Of a stretch of DNA of 64,000 nucleotides, positions 35,663 through 46,565 are shown one piece after another. Both the position numbers and the translations under genes were made by a program. Position 1 is the stretch's first letter; each line of letters begins with the position of its first letter. Source of the stretch: Thelephora terrestris (taxonomy: Eukaryota > Basidiomycota > Agaricomycetes > Thelephorales > Thelephoraceae); the NCBI GenBank assembly GCA_015956445.1, contig WIUZ02000009.1, forward strand, positions 372,001 to 436,000. Direction: 5' to 3'. The notes below the pieces were generated by a model, which did not search any database, was not told the origin of the DNA, and was given only the letters and a program-made list of their open reading frames with translations.

Positions 35663-36592
35663 TCAACGACCCAAAAGGGGACCACGCTCTTCGTCAACAA
35701 GAGCAATGCGGCCACTGGTACCCTTACAGTAAACCCCATATGTACCCTTGATGACCCAGACGAGGGACAGGATGGCGAAGCCAAGGGCGGACCAGTGAAT
35801 GAAGCTGCGGAAACATGTGGTCAGGTAGGGGCAGAAATTAAGGTGAACTTCGACGTACGCAGAAGAGCGTTGATGATCAAAGATGGCCCACAATGTCCAA
35901 GAAATGACGACAGCGCCGGGGAGGTCACCATCAATTGAAGAGAATGCATAGGCGGTTGCAGTACCCTCCAAGAGGAAGCTGAGGCGAAGATGAGAGTGTT
36001 GCAAAACACCAACCCCTACAACTGAAACTCACAGGGCGAGGAATACAAAGACCTTTGTCCAGATCCCAGCGTGATGCTTTGTTGCGTCGACACCGAACGC
36101 CTCGAAAGCGGTCAACAAGACGAGAACGGTGGTCCACCCGTGCCACATAGAGAACGGCAAATGCACAAACAGCTCATCGCCTGTGGACTCGGCGGAGTGG
36201 TTCTTCTTGACGATGTAGTAAATGTGGCTGACCGCTGAGGAGAGGAAAAGGGAGACGATGAAAGCGGCGATATAATGGTGATGGGCCCAGACAGTGACGA
36301 GAACGGCGTTTAAAATGGCCACAATGGGGAAACTCCACGAAATACCGTCGATGATGACTGCCTTCGCGTGGGCGGAGGTGAACTGGTAGATGACGGTTCC
36401 CAGAAGGAGGAAGTGGATGACGGACCAAGCGAAGAAGGCCCAGACGGCTGGAGAAAAGTACGTCTCCTTGATATTTCCGTAGATGGGGTGAGGGGAGGCT
36501 ATGGTGTAGATGTTTGACCCCAAGAAGAAGAGGTAAACAATGACATTGACGATCTTGAGCAGGAGACCTTCTTTCCACTGTGCGGGAGCCAT
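35663..36592 (-). CDS. Multipass membrane protein, 273 aa, unidentified
   Basis: Exons 36592-36033, 35978-35859 and 35804-35663 give 273 codons. Seven or so hydrophobic segments are visible (for example [115 protein letters not shown]), rich in Trp, with a short polar C-terminus. The last intron (35805-35858, 54 nt, donor GTACGT, branch CTGAC) is a multiple of three and open, so an unspliced 291-aa form is possible. The start follows a TATA-like AATATAAA at 36670-36677. The layout recalls small tryptophan-rich sensor/TspO-like proteins, but I could not confirm a family. Confidence 0.75.
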
Positions 36593-37273
36593 TTTGTGGT
36601 GCGAGTCTTGGAGGGAAAGAGAGGGGGGCGAAGAAGGCGACTGGCTGCTGATCACACTATGAACGGGTCTTTATATTCGCTTAGGGGGCGTTAAGGGGAC
36701 GTCATCGGTGCGATTGCGATGTGCCCAAGCGCGCCGGCAAACCCCACAATGTCATCACCTCCTTCCACATGACCTCGAGATCCGGTGGTCTTCTAACCAT
36801 TCTGAGTTCTCACGATTTCTCCTCATCGCTTCCCGATTTGTTCTTTCCATTCACATATCGCAAGGATGTCGCCTACCTCTGACCGGGAAAGTGACAAGAA
36901 AACTCTGCGAACCTTGAGATTTATCAGTCAGGTCACACTGGTCACCGTCATGTGATACGAACCATATTGACAACGAGTTGCTATTCTTAAGTGTACCCCC
37001 ATTCGTTAATCACCGATCCTTACTTATGGTTTATTTCCCAGTGGACTTTCAGCGAATCGAGTCGGTCTGGGCCTGTCGCGCCCCCTCCGCTGTGAAGGGA
37101 TATTGATCTTCACAATACCCTTGCCCACGAGATTAAAGTATTCCGTTCGGCAATGAGGAACTGCACGGTCACCCCCGGGGAAGGCACGCGAAAGACTTGA
37201 TGTTTTTATCTGAAAGGCTGGAGAGCGAGACCGGAAGCATTGCCAGAACTGACGAGTGTTCCTCTCCTCTTCA
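36593..37273. other. Promoter region and spacer left of the foldback element
   Basis: Apart from the TATA-like site for the minus-strand gene at 36670-36677, no gene or repeat was recognised. Confidence 0.4.
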
Positions 37274-38407
37274 ATATGCCGGTCAAAGTGCACAAAAAAT
37301 AAATTCACCCGCGCGATGCAACCACTTCGCGCGAAACCTGTCACCCCGCACGAAACTCAACACTCACCTCGCGCGAAACTCGTCAGCCGCCTCGCGCGTT
37401 TTATCTCGCACCTCGCACGAACATTCGGATCTCCCCTAAGGGGAATTTCTGCCCTTGTCCAGGCAAATTCAAAGGTAGGCAGACTTTTCCGCCGGTTTGT
37501 ATGTTGTAGAGAGGTAGTTTCGGGGCAGTATTCCCATTTTTCTGGGCTTCGGAACGGCGTCGGGATTTTCCGAGACCCGTGATCCGCTTAACATCGCCGC
37601 AAACCAACATTGGGAAACCCACCGGGGCGTTACTTATGTTGTTGCTGAGACTCCTGTTATAATATTTTCGAGTCCATATTTTTACCCCTCTAAGACTCGT
37701 GATACCCTTCCTATGTTTGTTTTTATCTTATGTTATTTTCGACATATTATTTATCATTTGTTTGGCTGTTTTCCGCCTTGACTGCATCCCATTCTGAGTC
37801 ATTCTGCTTCCCGCTCAGTAGATAACCCCGCTACGGTTCACCCGCTTCGACCCCTCGGTGTTACTCTTATTTCTTTGCACTGAGATTGTTTTCTATCTAG
37901 ACACAATCCCACGCACTCCTTCTAACTGCTAGTATATGTCAGAAATAACATAAGATAAAAACAAACATAGGAAGGGTATCACGAGTCTTAGAGGGGTAAA
38001 AATATGGACTCGAAAATATTATAACAGGAGTCTCAGCAACAACATAAGTAACGCCCCGGTGGGTTTCCCAATGTTGGTTTGCGGCGATGTTAAGCGGATC
38101 ACGGGTCTCGGAAAATCCCGACGCCGTTCCGAAGCCCAGAAAAATGGGAATACTGCCCCGAAACTACCTCTCTACAACATACAAACCGGCGGAAAAGTCT
38201 GCCTACCTTTGAATTTGCCTGGACAAGGGCAGAAATTCCCCTTAGGGGAGATCCGAATGTTCGTGCGAGGTGCGAGATAAAACGCGCGAGGCGGCTGACG
38301 AGTTTCGCGCGAGGTGAGTGTTGAGTTTCGTGCGGGGTGACAGGTTTCGCGCGAAGTGGTTGCATCGCGTGGGTGAATTTATTTTTTGTGCACTTTGACC
38401 GGCATAT
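37274..38407. mobile_element. Foldback element with near-identical 475-bp inverted arms
   Basis: Arms 37274-37748 and 37933-38407 are reverse complements with only a few mismatches seen (for example one in the ACCCGCGCGATGC segment), separated by a 184-bp spacer. Each arm contains short, tandem, imperfect copies of a CGCGCGAAAC-type unit (37305-37430 on the left). The arms carry the same 73-codon frame in mirror orientation, but no recognisable protein. It is probably a non-autonomous foldback transposon or a long palindrome formed by recombination. Confidence 0.75.
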
Positions 38408-39290
38408 GATCCGATCAATTCCTCGGTATTCCGCTTAGAATTGCCGCAAATTGACATCCGAAAACTCGCCGAGGCGTTGTCTGGCGTTGTGCTGCCGCTG
38501 AGACTCCTGCAACAGCCTTCCTACATCTGATTTTATCTTATGTTATTTTCGACATATCGTTGATCATATGTTCGCCTGTTTTTGGCCTTGACTGCATCCC
38601 GTTTCGAGACAATCCGCATCCCACTCGATAGATAAGTAACATCACTGTGGTTCGCCCGCTTTCAACCCCTCAGCATTGCTTTTATTCCTTGTGTACTGCT
38701 GCCGAGATTATTATATCCTGTCTATCTTGATGTGAGCCCTCCGAACACTCCTTCACCAATTCATAATAAAATAGTCTAACTAATAAAATATGTCAAAAAT
38801 AACATAACATGAAAACAAACATAGGAAGGCTGTCACGAGTCCTAGAGGAGCAAACACACATGTACTTGAAATATCATGAAAAGAGCCTCAGCGGCAGCAC
38901 AACGCCAGACAACGCCTCGGCGAGTTTTCGGATGTCAATTTGCGGCAATTCTAAGCGGAATACCGAGGAATTGATCGGATCACGGGTCTCGGAAAGTCCC
39001 GAGGCCGTTCCGAAGGTCAGAAAAATGGGAATACCGCCCCGAAACTACCTCTATATAGTGTGAAAACTGACGGAATAGACTACCTACCTTCGGATCTATT
39101 AGAAAAAAGGCGGGAATCCCCCTCAGGAGGAGTCTGGGTGCTCGTGCGACGTGGGGGACAACACGTGCGAGGTGAGCAACAAGTTTCGTGCGAGATGATT
39201 GGGGAGTTTCGCGCGGGGTGACAGGTTTCGCGCGATGTGATTGCATCGCGCGCGTGAGAATATTTTTTGTGCACTTCGACCGCCATAGAA
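38408..39290. mobile_element. Second, diverged and truncated foldback element
   Basis: An inverted repeat pairs 38408-38565 with about 38785-38981 and is close to perfect at its outer end (GATCCGATCAATTCC against GGAATTGATCGGATC). The right arm continues to about 39290 with sequence roughly 80% like the arms of the neighbouring element, including the CGCGCGAAAC-type units. The corresponding outer left arm is missing where the first element abuts. The two elements belong to one family. Confidence 0.65.
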
Positions 39291-39344
39291 CCTGAACGTG
39301 AGCGTTTAGACATTTACACTTTACGCGCAGTTCACGGATTTAGA

Positions 39345-39655
39345 AGGAAGCTTACGTGTCTTCTCCAACGCCGTCACCCACCGCGTCTGCTCCAACCCCC
39401 ATTCGTGATCCACGATACTCGTTGCACGGTATCCTCTTTTGTATACACGATGACGTGGTCCACTCCATGTGCCTTCACGAGCTCCGCGTCACTCTCCGTT
39501 GACGTCGTTCCAATTATTGTGGCGCCTTTGGACTTGGCATACTGAGTGGCGATAAGTCCGAATCCCCCGTGATGGTGTGAATTTCGGAAAATTGCGTCGC
39601 CCTTCTTCGCTTCGTACCCTTCGTTCATGAACGTGAGAACGGTCACGGCTTGCAA
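39345..39655 (-). pseudogene. Fragment of a zinc-type quinone oxidoreductase gene
   Basis: On the minus strand the segment AVTVLTFMNEGYEAKKGDAI is followed by GGFGLIATQYAKSKGATIIG, then HGVDHVIVYTKEDTVQRV. It matches the nucleotide-binding domain of NADPH:quinone oxidoreductases (MDR superfamily). The stretch between GDAI and GGFG is decayed, and the N- and C-terminal parts are absent, so this is a relic of one exon beside the foldback elements. Confidence 0.7.
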
Positions 39656-40486
39656 GAAACCAGCAACTCAGATTCGCGTGTCGATGCCGGAGTCGGGTGG
39701 GATGGGAAATTCTTACATCCCACTATCCCGACACTTCTTAACCTTCCTGGGGACGCAAACTAAGCGGGGCCTCGAGTAATCTGCCAATCGTATCGACACC
39801 CCTGATGCCCGAAACGGGGGTTAACGCGAGCTTTGAGGATCCGCGAGGCTCAGGATCGATCCAATGCTGCCGCAATGTCTCGCAGGAATGATCAATTCTG
39901 TGCCGTTCTTCCCCTTCAACCAGGCTGCACCATTTGGCTTGTTCTATGGTGTGTAATATTCTGAATCCAGCTAATTGATTTTGCCCCTAGAGGTAAGAGG
40001 TATACGTAGGTTCGGGAGCCCCCATCGTCCTCTCACGAGCAGTGCAACGAATTCACGCAGTCGGAGAATGAAAGCAACTAGTTTCTTCAACGAGGAGTTC
40101 GCTCGAAAGAATCTCAAATCTGTTCCTATCGAGTAGTTTGCACATCACCCACACCCCAATCAACAGGCGACAAACCGGCAAGACTGTCCACTTGCGACGC
40201 CCCGGGGGTGGTGGTCTACGGAGTGGGTGCCCGTTTTAGTAAAATTGACATCACTATTAATCAACTGGCAATACTCCAGGTCCTGTGTGGACGCTAGTCA
40301 TTCACCGGAATCAGAAATATAAATTTGCTTATGTGTGCAGTGTTCGGGTGCCGGCGGGAAAATCGCATCGAGCGTCCAGGTGGAGGAAATTCTTCCCCGT
40401 TTGAATTGTTACATCTGATTATCAAGTCCACATACAAAGGATGAGCGTATTCAACCATCGACTGTTTGCGGCACCCATGTGGGAGT
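39656..40486. other. Intergenic spacer
   Basis: No gene, repeat or RNA was recognised between the oxidoreductase relic and the aldo/keto reductase gene. Confidence 0.4.
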
Positions 40487-41820
40487 TCAGGGAAGAGGAG
40501 TATCCGCAAACAATGCCTTCATGTAAGCCTCAGGGTAACGATCGCCCTGTGCAGCGTTAGCCTTGTCTGCGACCTCTCTGACAGCTTGGACGTCCTCCGG
40601 GGAGAGCTTGATCTTCCCAGCATCCATGTTTTCTTTGAGGTTCTGCCAAGATGCACCGTTCGTTTCAATGACGATCCCCGCAATGAAGCCATCCCAATGG
40701 TACACATACCTGCAATTTGGTAGTCCCGGGGATAGGGATAACGTCTTCTCCCTGGGCCAACACCCACGCCAAAGAGATCTGTCCAGCGGTAGCATCGTAT
40801 TTCTTACCAATCTCCTTCAGACCGTCCACAAGCTCGAGGATTTTTGGGAAGTTCTCCTTCGAGTACCTCGGGACCAGCTTGCGGAAGTCTCCTTCCCCAA
40901 AGTCATCAGGAGATTTCTGCGGCAGATGTTCAGTGGGATGGTCCAGTATTAGTCGAAGATGGTAGGCTTACATAGCGGCCCGTGAGGAGTCCCCTTCCGA
41001 GAGGGGAGTACGCGACGATCTTAACGCCAAGTTCCCTCGCGGTCTTCAAGAGCCCGATAGATTCGTCTTCTATGTCCAAGGTGAAGGGCGAGTACTCGAC
41101 CTCGATGGCGGAGATAGGGTGTACGGCGTGTGCCCTACGAAGGGTCGAAGCCGAGATCTCAGAGAGCCCAATGTGTTTGACCTTCCCGGCTCTACAACGG
41201 GTGAGTGTTCTGGTTTGTGAGCTGTGGACGGTATACAGAACTCACCTGACGAGCTCGGCCATCGCAGCAACGGTGTGTTCGATCGGGACCGTCCTGTCGG
41301 CACGGTGAAGGTAGTAGAGGTCGACATAATCGACTCCCAACTTCGACAAAGACCTGTTGATCGCTTCGTGGACGTACTCTGGGTCGCCCCTAATCATCCT
41401 AGTGGTACTACCACTATTACCGCCCCCAGCACCAAACTTGGTTGCAAGAAAGATCTCGTTTCGCTTTCCTGTATTTTTTAACCTGTGGATTAGAACCCAG
41501 AGGGGAGTGACCGTGAGCGGAGCAGAGCCATACTACAACAAGCGGACGCGTACCATTTACCAATTAGGGATTCGTTATCGCCGTAGACGTCAGCGGTATC
41601 CCAGAAAGTGCATCCAGACTCATAAACGGCGTCCAGAACCTGTGATACCGGGAAGGATCAACTTCATGTCGCGCCATCGTCGTGAAGAACAAGGAGGGAT
41701 ATGTACCTTCAAACGTTCTTCGTCCGTTCCTACTGAACCATAGGCGATAGAAAGACCCATACCACCGTATCCGATGGCATTGAAGGTCTTGTCGCCAAGA
41801 GATCGTGTTTGGGGAGACAT
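40487..41820 (-). CDS. Aldo/keto reductase, 339 aa, six exons
   Basis: An NADPH-dependent oxidoreductase of the aldo/keto reductase superfamily (yeast Yakc/AAD-like clade), cytosolic. Exons 41820-41707, 41639-41554, 41482-41246, 41191-40972, 40916-40710 and 40642-40487 join to 339 codons. The barrel motifs are intact: [12 protein letters not shown], the active-site segment [19 protein letters not shown] (Asp and Tyr), [12 protein letters not shown] (catalytic Lys), [13 protein letters not shown] (His), [23 protein letters not shown] and the NADP-binding IPIPGTTK. The second donor was placed after TG so that the split Trp codon restores the family GKW motif. The tail ends in FADTPLP. A substrate cannot be named. 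Confidence 0.93.
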
Positions 41821-41902
41821 TGGATGAGTAGATAAGAACCGAGAGTGGGAAGAGATGGTTTGTCTTTTTGAGAGGTGGTGGCCTTATCATGTTGACTCCT
41901 GC

Positions 41903-41914
41903 CTTTATATATAT
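41903..41914 (-). promoter_or_regulatory. TATA box of the aldo/keto reductase gene
   Basis: TATATATAAAGG on the minus strand, about 85 bp upstream of the start codon. Confidence 0.5.
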
Positions 41915-43175
41915 CTCATCCATAGGGGTAGATTGTGGGTTAGCTGATTCAGAAGCACCAGTCCACATCGGTAGATAGCTGTAAATCGGACTTGAAGCTT
42001 GGCTGTGGGCTCATGGAATTCACACACGACCCGCTTGCGCCGGTCAGCGCCCAGGCACCGCGACCCACATCCCGGCATTTTTTGACCCACCTTGGTACCG
42101 AGACCCCAGCACGACATTGTACTTACTCGGGCCACGAAACGCTTCGGCCGCTGGGGTACCTTTGGCGAGCGGACATTAGGTTGCCCTCGTCGCGCTGTCC
42201 AGTGGGCGCGGTGAGGCCTGCCATGATTTCGGTCACCTCTGTGATTCAAAATGGGTGACGGAGCGCCCCACACGGAGAGCGCCCACCAATACCCCCGGCA
42301 ATTGTGACCCACGAACTCCTTACAGCTTCCTTGCACCCCCAGGGGAAGCGATGGCTCAAGCGCTCACCACAAGTGGTGGCAGGTTGCGAGTAGATCGTGG
42401 CTCTGTCCTTGTGTCACCCCCTCAATTATTTGCCATTCGTGGGGCTGCTGCTCCGTACTGTGCCCCAAGCAACGTTACGTTGCGCAGAGTATATTTTTGG
42501 GTTATTGATCAGCCTCTCAGCTTGGCCGTTTCCTACCTCATGCATAGCCAGTCATGGGGGTTGGAATGGACCTTGGCAAAAGGACACCTCATGATCAGGA
42601 ACCTGAACACGTCGGAAAACCTATAAGTGAACGGGGGTTTGAAAATTTGTTCGATGAACGTTGTCCAGGATCGACCGGTGCACGATTCCAACTACTTTTT
42701 TCTTTTGCTCGAGCGTGGGCGAGGTCACCATGGAAACCGACCGTTCCACCAGGCACGCTATGGCGTACGAACCAACGGAACCTTTGCTGAAAGCCCGCTA
42801 GCGGCCGGAACGGGGAACACCCTGGAACACCCCGCCCGACCCCCACTCAGTGGGAATTTGGCTTTTCTCCTCTTTCTCAAGGCTCAAGCAACTGAACGGT
42901 CGGTCGAGCTACTTCACGTAGAACTACGCAATTACAAGTTCTAGATACGAAACCCCTGGAAGAATCGATGGCACCGAGCCCGAGGACAGACGAATCGATG
43001 CCGGACGATGTACATGACACTTGACTTTGACATGATGTGATCGATTGATGTTTGATCACAGCCTCGGGCAACGTCGTGGCAGCGGAAGCAACAATTCCGA
43101 CTCAGTTCCCCGTCTTCTTTGTTTTCCCCCACCAACACCACCCTCTTTATTGAAATCGCAAAATTATACTACATT
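41915..43175. other. Intergenic region between two divergent oxidoreductase genes
   Basis: No gene, RNA or repeat was recognised. It must contain the promoters of the aldo/keto reductase (minus) and the SDR (plus). Confidence 0.4.
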
Positions 43176-44382
43176 ATGGCTCCACCCGTGGTCCGCGCAA
43201 GATTCGCTGACTCTGAGTCTGTGTTCAAACCGGACATCTTCAAGGGGAAGGTGCTGTTTTGTACTGGCGGAGGATCTGGGATTTGCAAGGGGATGACCTA
43301 TGCCATGGTAGGTTCTCACCTCCAAATTCATTATAATTCCTACTCCTGCTCCGCCGAGTTCGATACTGAATGGCCATTCGGTTCTACAGATGAAACACGG
43401 AGCAAATGCTGCAATTGCCGGAAGAAAGTCTGTACATCTGTTTGACACTTAACCCCATGCGCGCGGGGTATTGACCTACTTGGATGAATGTGTACAGATT
43501 AGACCGTCTCACCCAAGCAGCTGAAGAGTTGTCCAAGGGAACGGGGAACACATGCATTCCCACCCAAGCGGACGTCCGAAAGCCAGATCAGCTCAAGGAT
43601 GCGGTGAGAAAGACTATCGAGAAGTTCGGAAGGATCGATTTTGTGATTTGCGGTGAGTCCGAGACTTAGTTTCGGACGGGCTGCTGCTTAACCTCGATTG
43701 CTTCGTTCCTCCGATTGGTAGGCGCTGCGGGGAACTTCCTTGCCCCTCTCTCTGGACTCTCGGAGAACGCCTTTAGAACTGTCATGGAGATAGATACAGT
43801 ACGGGTCTCCTCTTCCACCCGTTCGGAATTGACTCATACTTCTCGGGCAGCTCGGAACCTTCAATACCTTCAAAGCCACGATTCCCTACCTCCGCGAATC
43901 ACACGGCTCGTATATCCACGTCGGTGTTGCCTTTCACCGCAGAGGTAAGGTTATCCTGCTTGAAGCAAATATCCAAGTACTTATGACGCTTCGAAGGACT
44001 TCCATACCAAGCCCACGTTTCCGCCGCCAAAGCTGCAATTGACTCCCTCTCGCGCGTGATTGCGGTGGAGGAGGGTCCTTGGGGGGTCCGATCGAATGTC
44101 ATCGCTCCTGGGCCAATCTCCAATACCGAAGGCATGAGCCGCCTCCGCGTTTCCGGCGACGAGGGAGCGTTTGAGTCTTTCATTCCTCTCGGGCGTGAAG
44201 GTGTCATCCAAGACATCGCCAACGCCACCGTCTTCCTGTTCAGCGATGCTGCCAGTTTGATCACTGGCGAAGCTCTCGTTGTCGATGGGGGGCTTCAGCA
44301 ACTTTCCACTTCTTCCGTTCCCTATCCTGAGGCTGTCCTGGACCCGGAGAGCGCCCGGAAGTTGTTCAAGGGCAAACTCTAG
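43176..44382 (+). CDS. 2,4-Dienoyl-CoA reductase-like short-chain dehydrogenase, 293 aa
   Basis: Six exons (43176-43307, 43390-43427, 43498-43652, 43722-43798, 43851-43944, 43997-44382) give 293 codons. The fold is a classical SDR: TGGGSGI cofactor loop near residue 30, AIAGRK, ADVRK, the [14 protein letters not shown] strand, and the block [47 protein letters not shown] (positions about 200-245). This block is the peroxisomal 2,4-dienoyl-CoA reductase (DECR2/Sps19) signature, where the usual Tyr-x-x-x-Lys spacing is altered. Such enzymes reduce polyunsaturated acyl-CoAs during beta-oxidation. The C-terminus GKL resembles, but is not, a canonical PTS1 (SKL). The cofactor loop ends GIC rather than the usual GIG. 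Confidence 0.9.
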
Positions 44383-44973
44383 TGACGGCAGAGTTTAAAT
44401 TAATCCTTAAATGCGTGGATTTCGGTAAGTTATTTGCAGGGGCCCGACCCTTTTCAAAACTTGCCCTATTTTTACTATCATCGTTGATGTACTCAGTATT
44501 TTATTCGCCTGCTTATAACAAACCAATACAATCGCTGAATCATGGATCTGTTGCCTTCGGTCATGAATACCGATGGTGCCGCGCCCCGAGCGTCCGACGG
44601 TTTTTTCATACATTTTCGGTGAAACGCGTGTATTGAAAGCGAAAGGTTCGCTCTAAGGTTCCCCCCCCCCCCCACCGAACAGCTCCGACGAGTGTTTAAA
44701 TTGCCTCACCCGCATGCTGACATCAAAGCCCGAGCGTTTCTATTGCACAGGCGAGGATTCAGAGCCACAGCGTTCAGCGTTCAATTGAGGCGCACCCCAA
44801 TCCCGCAGTACCTCAATTGTAAGTTTCCAACGTTCAGATATCAAGGTTATTGCCTAAAGGATTGGTACGTGTCCGTTATGGGTACTAAATGCCGCCCCCT
44901 TCGAGGATAGTGAGGGGTGTATGTACTTCGAGGGAGGTCGAGACTCGAGAGCGGGAGGAAAGGCAAAAAGGAC
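44383..44973. other. Intergenic region with a poly-C run
   Basis: No gene recognised. A run of about 14 C residues occurs near 44660-44673. Confidence 0.4.
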
Positions 44974-45044
44974 TCCGATACGGGGAATCGAACCCCGAGC
45001 TGCCGCGTGAAAGGCGGCAATGTTAGCCGTTACACCATATCGGA
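44974..45044 (-). tRNA. tRNA-Glu (anticodon TTC)
   Basis: On the minus strand a 71-nt cloverleaf is complete: acceptor TCCGATA/TATCGGA, D-arm region GTGTAACGGCTAACA, anticodon stem GCCGC/GCGGC around the loop CTTTCAC, and the T-arm CGGGGTTCGATTCCCCG. It closely resembles fungal tRNA-Glu. There is no intron. Confidence 0.95.
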
Positions 45045-45162
45045 TAGGCGGAAACAGTCTCATTGATTAGCCCACGTCTCCATGCGAACACCCTTCTGCG
45101 AACGTGCGAGATCTGAGCCGTTTTTATTTTGTTGACACACCCAATCGAGTTCAGCCCTCCAT

Positions 45163-45246
45163 GGGTGTGTGGCGCAATGGTAGCGCGTCTGACTTCGATT
45201 GTCACTCGCTATCAGAAGGTTGCAGTTTCGAGTACTGTCACGCTCA
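45163..45246 (+). tRNA. tRNA-Arg (anticodon TCG) with a 12-nt intron
   Basis: Acceptor GGGTGTG pairs with CACGCTC (including two G:U pairs); the D-stem is GCGC/GCGC and the anticodon stem TCTGA/TCAGA. The loop is CTTCGA, then a 12-nt intron at 45199-45210 after position 37, then A. The T-arm is GCAGT-TTCGAGT-ACTGT, in which one stem pair (usually G:C in this tRNA) is T:A, a compensated double change. Box B is otherwise normal, so the gene looks functional. Confidence 0.85.
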
Positions 45247-46565
45247 TATTTTTTGTACATTCAACTTATGATGCCAATGATATCCACTGTCCAGTGCTTT
45301 TCAAGGCATCCTCGATTTTTGACTTGGATGTCACAAGAGGCGCAACCTCGTTCGCAATCTGTCTACCCAGTCTTGTACATTCCTGTGTTCTACAACGTAT
45401 TGCCCGGCTCAAATAGTGCGTGTCGTTGCGGGCGTTATCGACGCGTGGAAATTCCGTTCCAAGTCGGCTGTCCGATTTCCTCAACGTGTTTCCAACCGTG
45501 GATCAGGCGAAAATTTCAGCACGACCCAGCATCTGATCTCGGCCCAGCCTCGAAAATCATATCGATGAACGTTGTTCGGATTGAGACAACCGTGGAGGGC
45601 TGCTTATGGTTATCGATAAGGGCACGGTGTGGAGGAAGCCGGACGGAATGAATTCTTCAAAACCGTGGATCAGCATCTCATAGGCACGGTTTCCCACGTC
45701 AATAAACCTTGCGCTTCTCCTCTTTGTCTCATCCAGGTCATCCTCGACTTCACCCGTCTCGTCTGCCCCTTGGCGCATACACCTTATGGAATTTCCGTTG
45801 TTCTCAAGATGGTAAATGTGTCATTCACCAGCCTCGCCCTGCGACCATACAAAGGCGTAGTACCGTTGGTTCATTTTTGATATTGCTGACTGAACGGGGC
45901 TGTGTGTTTCACGCGAGGCCATGGCGTTTTTTTATATTGGCACTCTTATCGATGGTGGGGTTAGGGCAATAACTTGAGGATGCCACTATGTCCGTTTTGG
46001 TGGAAAAATAGAGGGTGATTGCAAACCGATCGGTCTATCTGGTGCGTCCGATTCGGCGAAATGAGGGTGTTTTATTAATCGTCGCCCACAGGGATCGTGT
46101 ATGAATTGCGTGCCGGCTGCGTCCGTTACCCATTTTGCCTTGGTGACGTTAGCCTCGCAGCACGAGGCGCCTTGGTATAAAAACTTCTCGTCTTGAAGTG
46201 AAGTGACCATCCACCCCTTTATTCTCTCCCCTCCCCGCAGTTTCGCCTCGTTTCGTGGCTCACGCTGTCAGACCACTATTCGCCGCAAATCACTACTATT
46301 TCCCCGTCGGCGACGTTCGATTTAACCTCCACGTATCGCTTCGACCCCATCATCGGGAAAACACCCACGCCGACGTGTTCGCACCGACTCGCGACTCGGC
46401 TGTCAGCTCTTGAGGCTCACATAGGCTTCCTCGCGCTCAAGAAGATCACTCGCTGTGGGTATCGCGTTCAAGGAGTCTAGCTCTAGTCAACGAGGTACCC
46501 CAGGTTCCAACATTACAATGTCGCGTATATTAATAAATATGTCACAGGCCGTGCAATAGAACTAT
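45247..46565. other. Intergenic region
   Basis: No convincing gene. A CT-rich stretch at 46205-46250 looks like a leader or polypyrimidine tract, but no coding sequence follows it. Confidence 0.35.

Noticed and set aside
45557-45778. Short minus-strand frame with a plausible-looking stretch (YEMLIHGFEEFIPSGFLHTV)
   Set aside because: No start, splice sites or known motif around it; possibly a relic, but unsupported.
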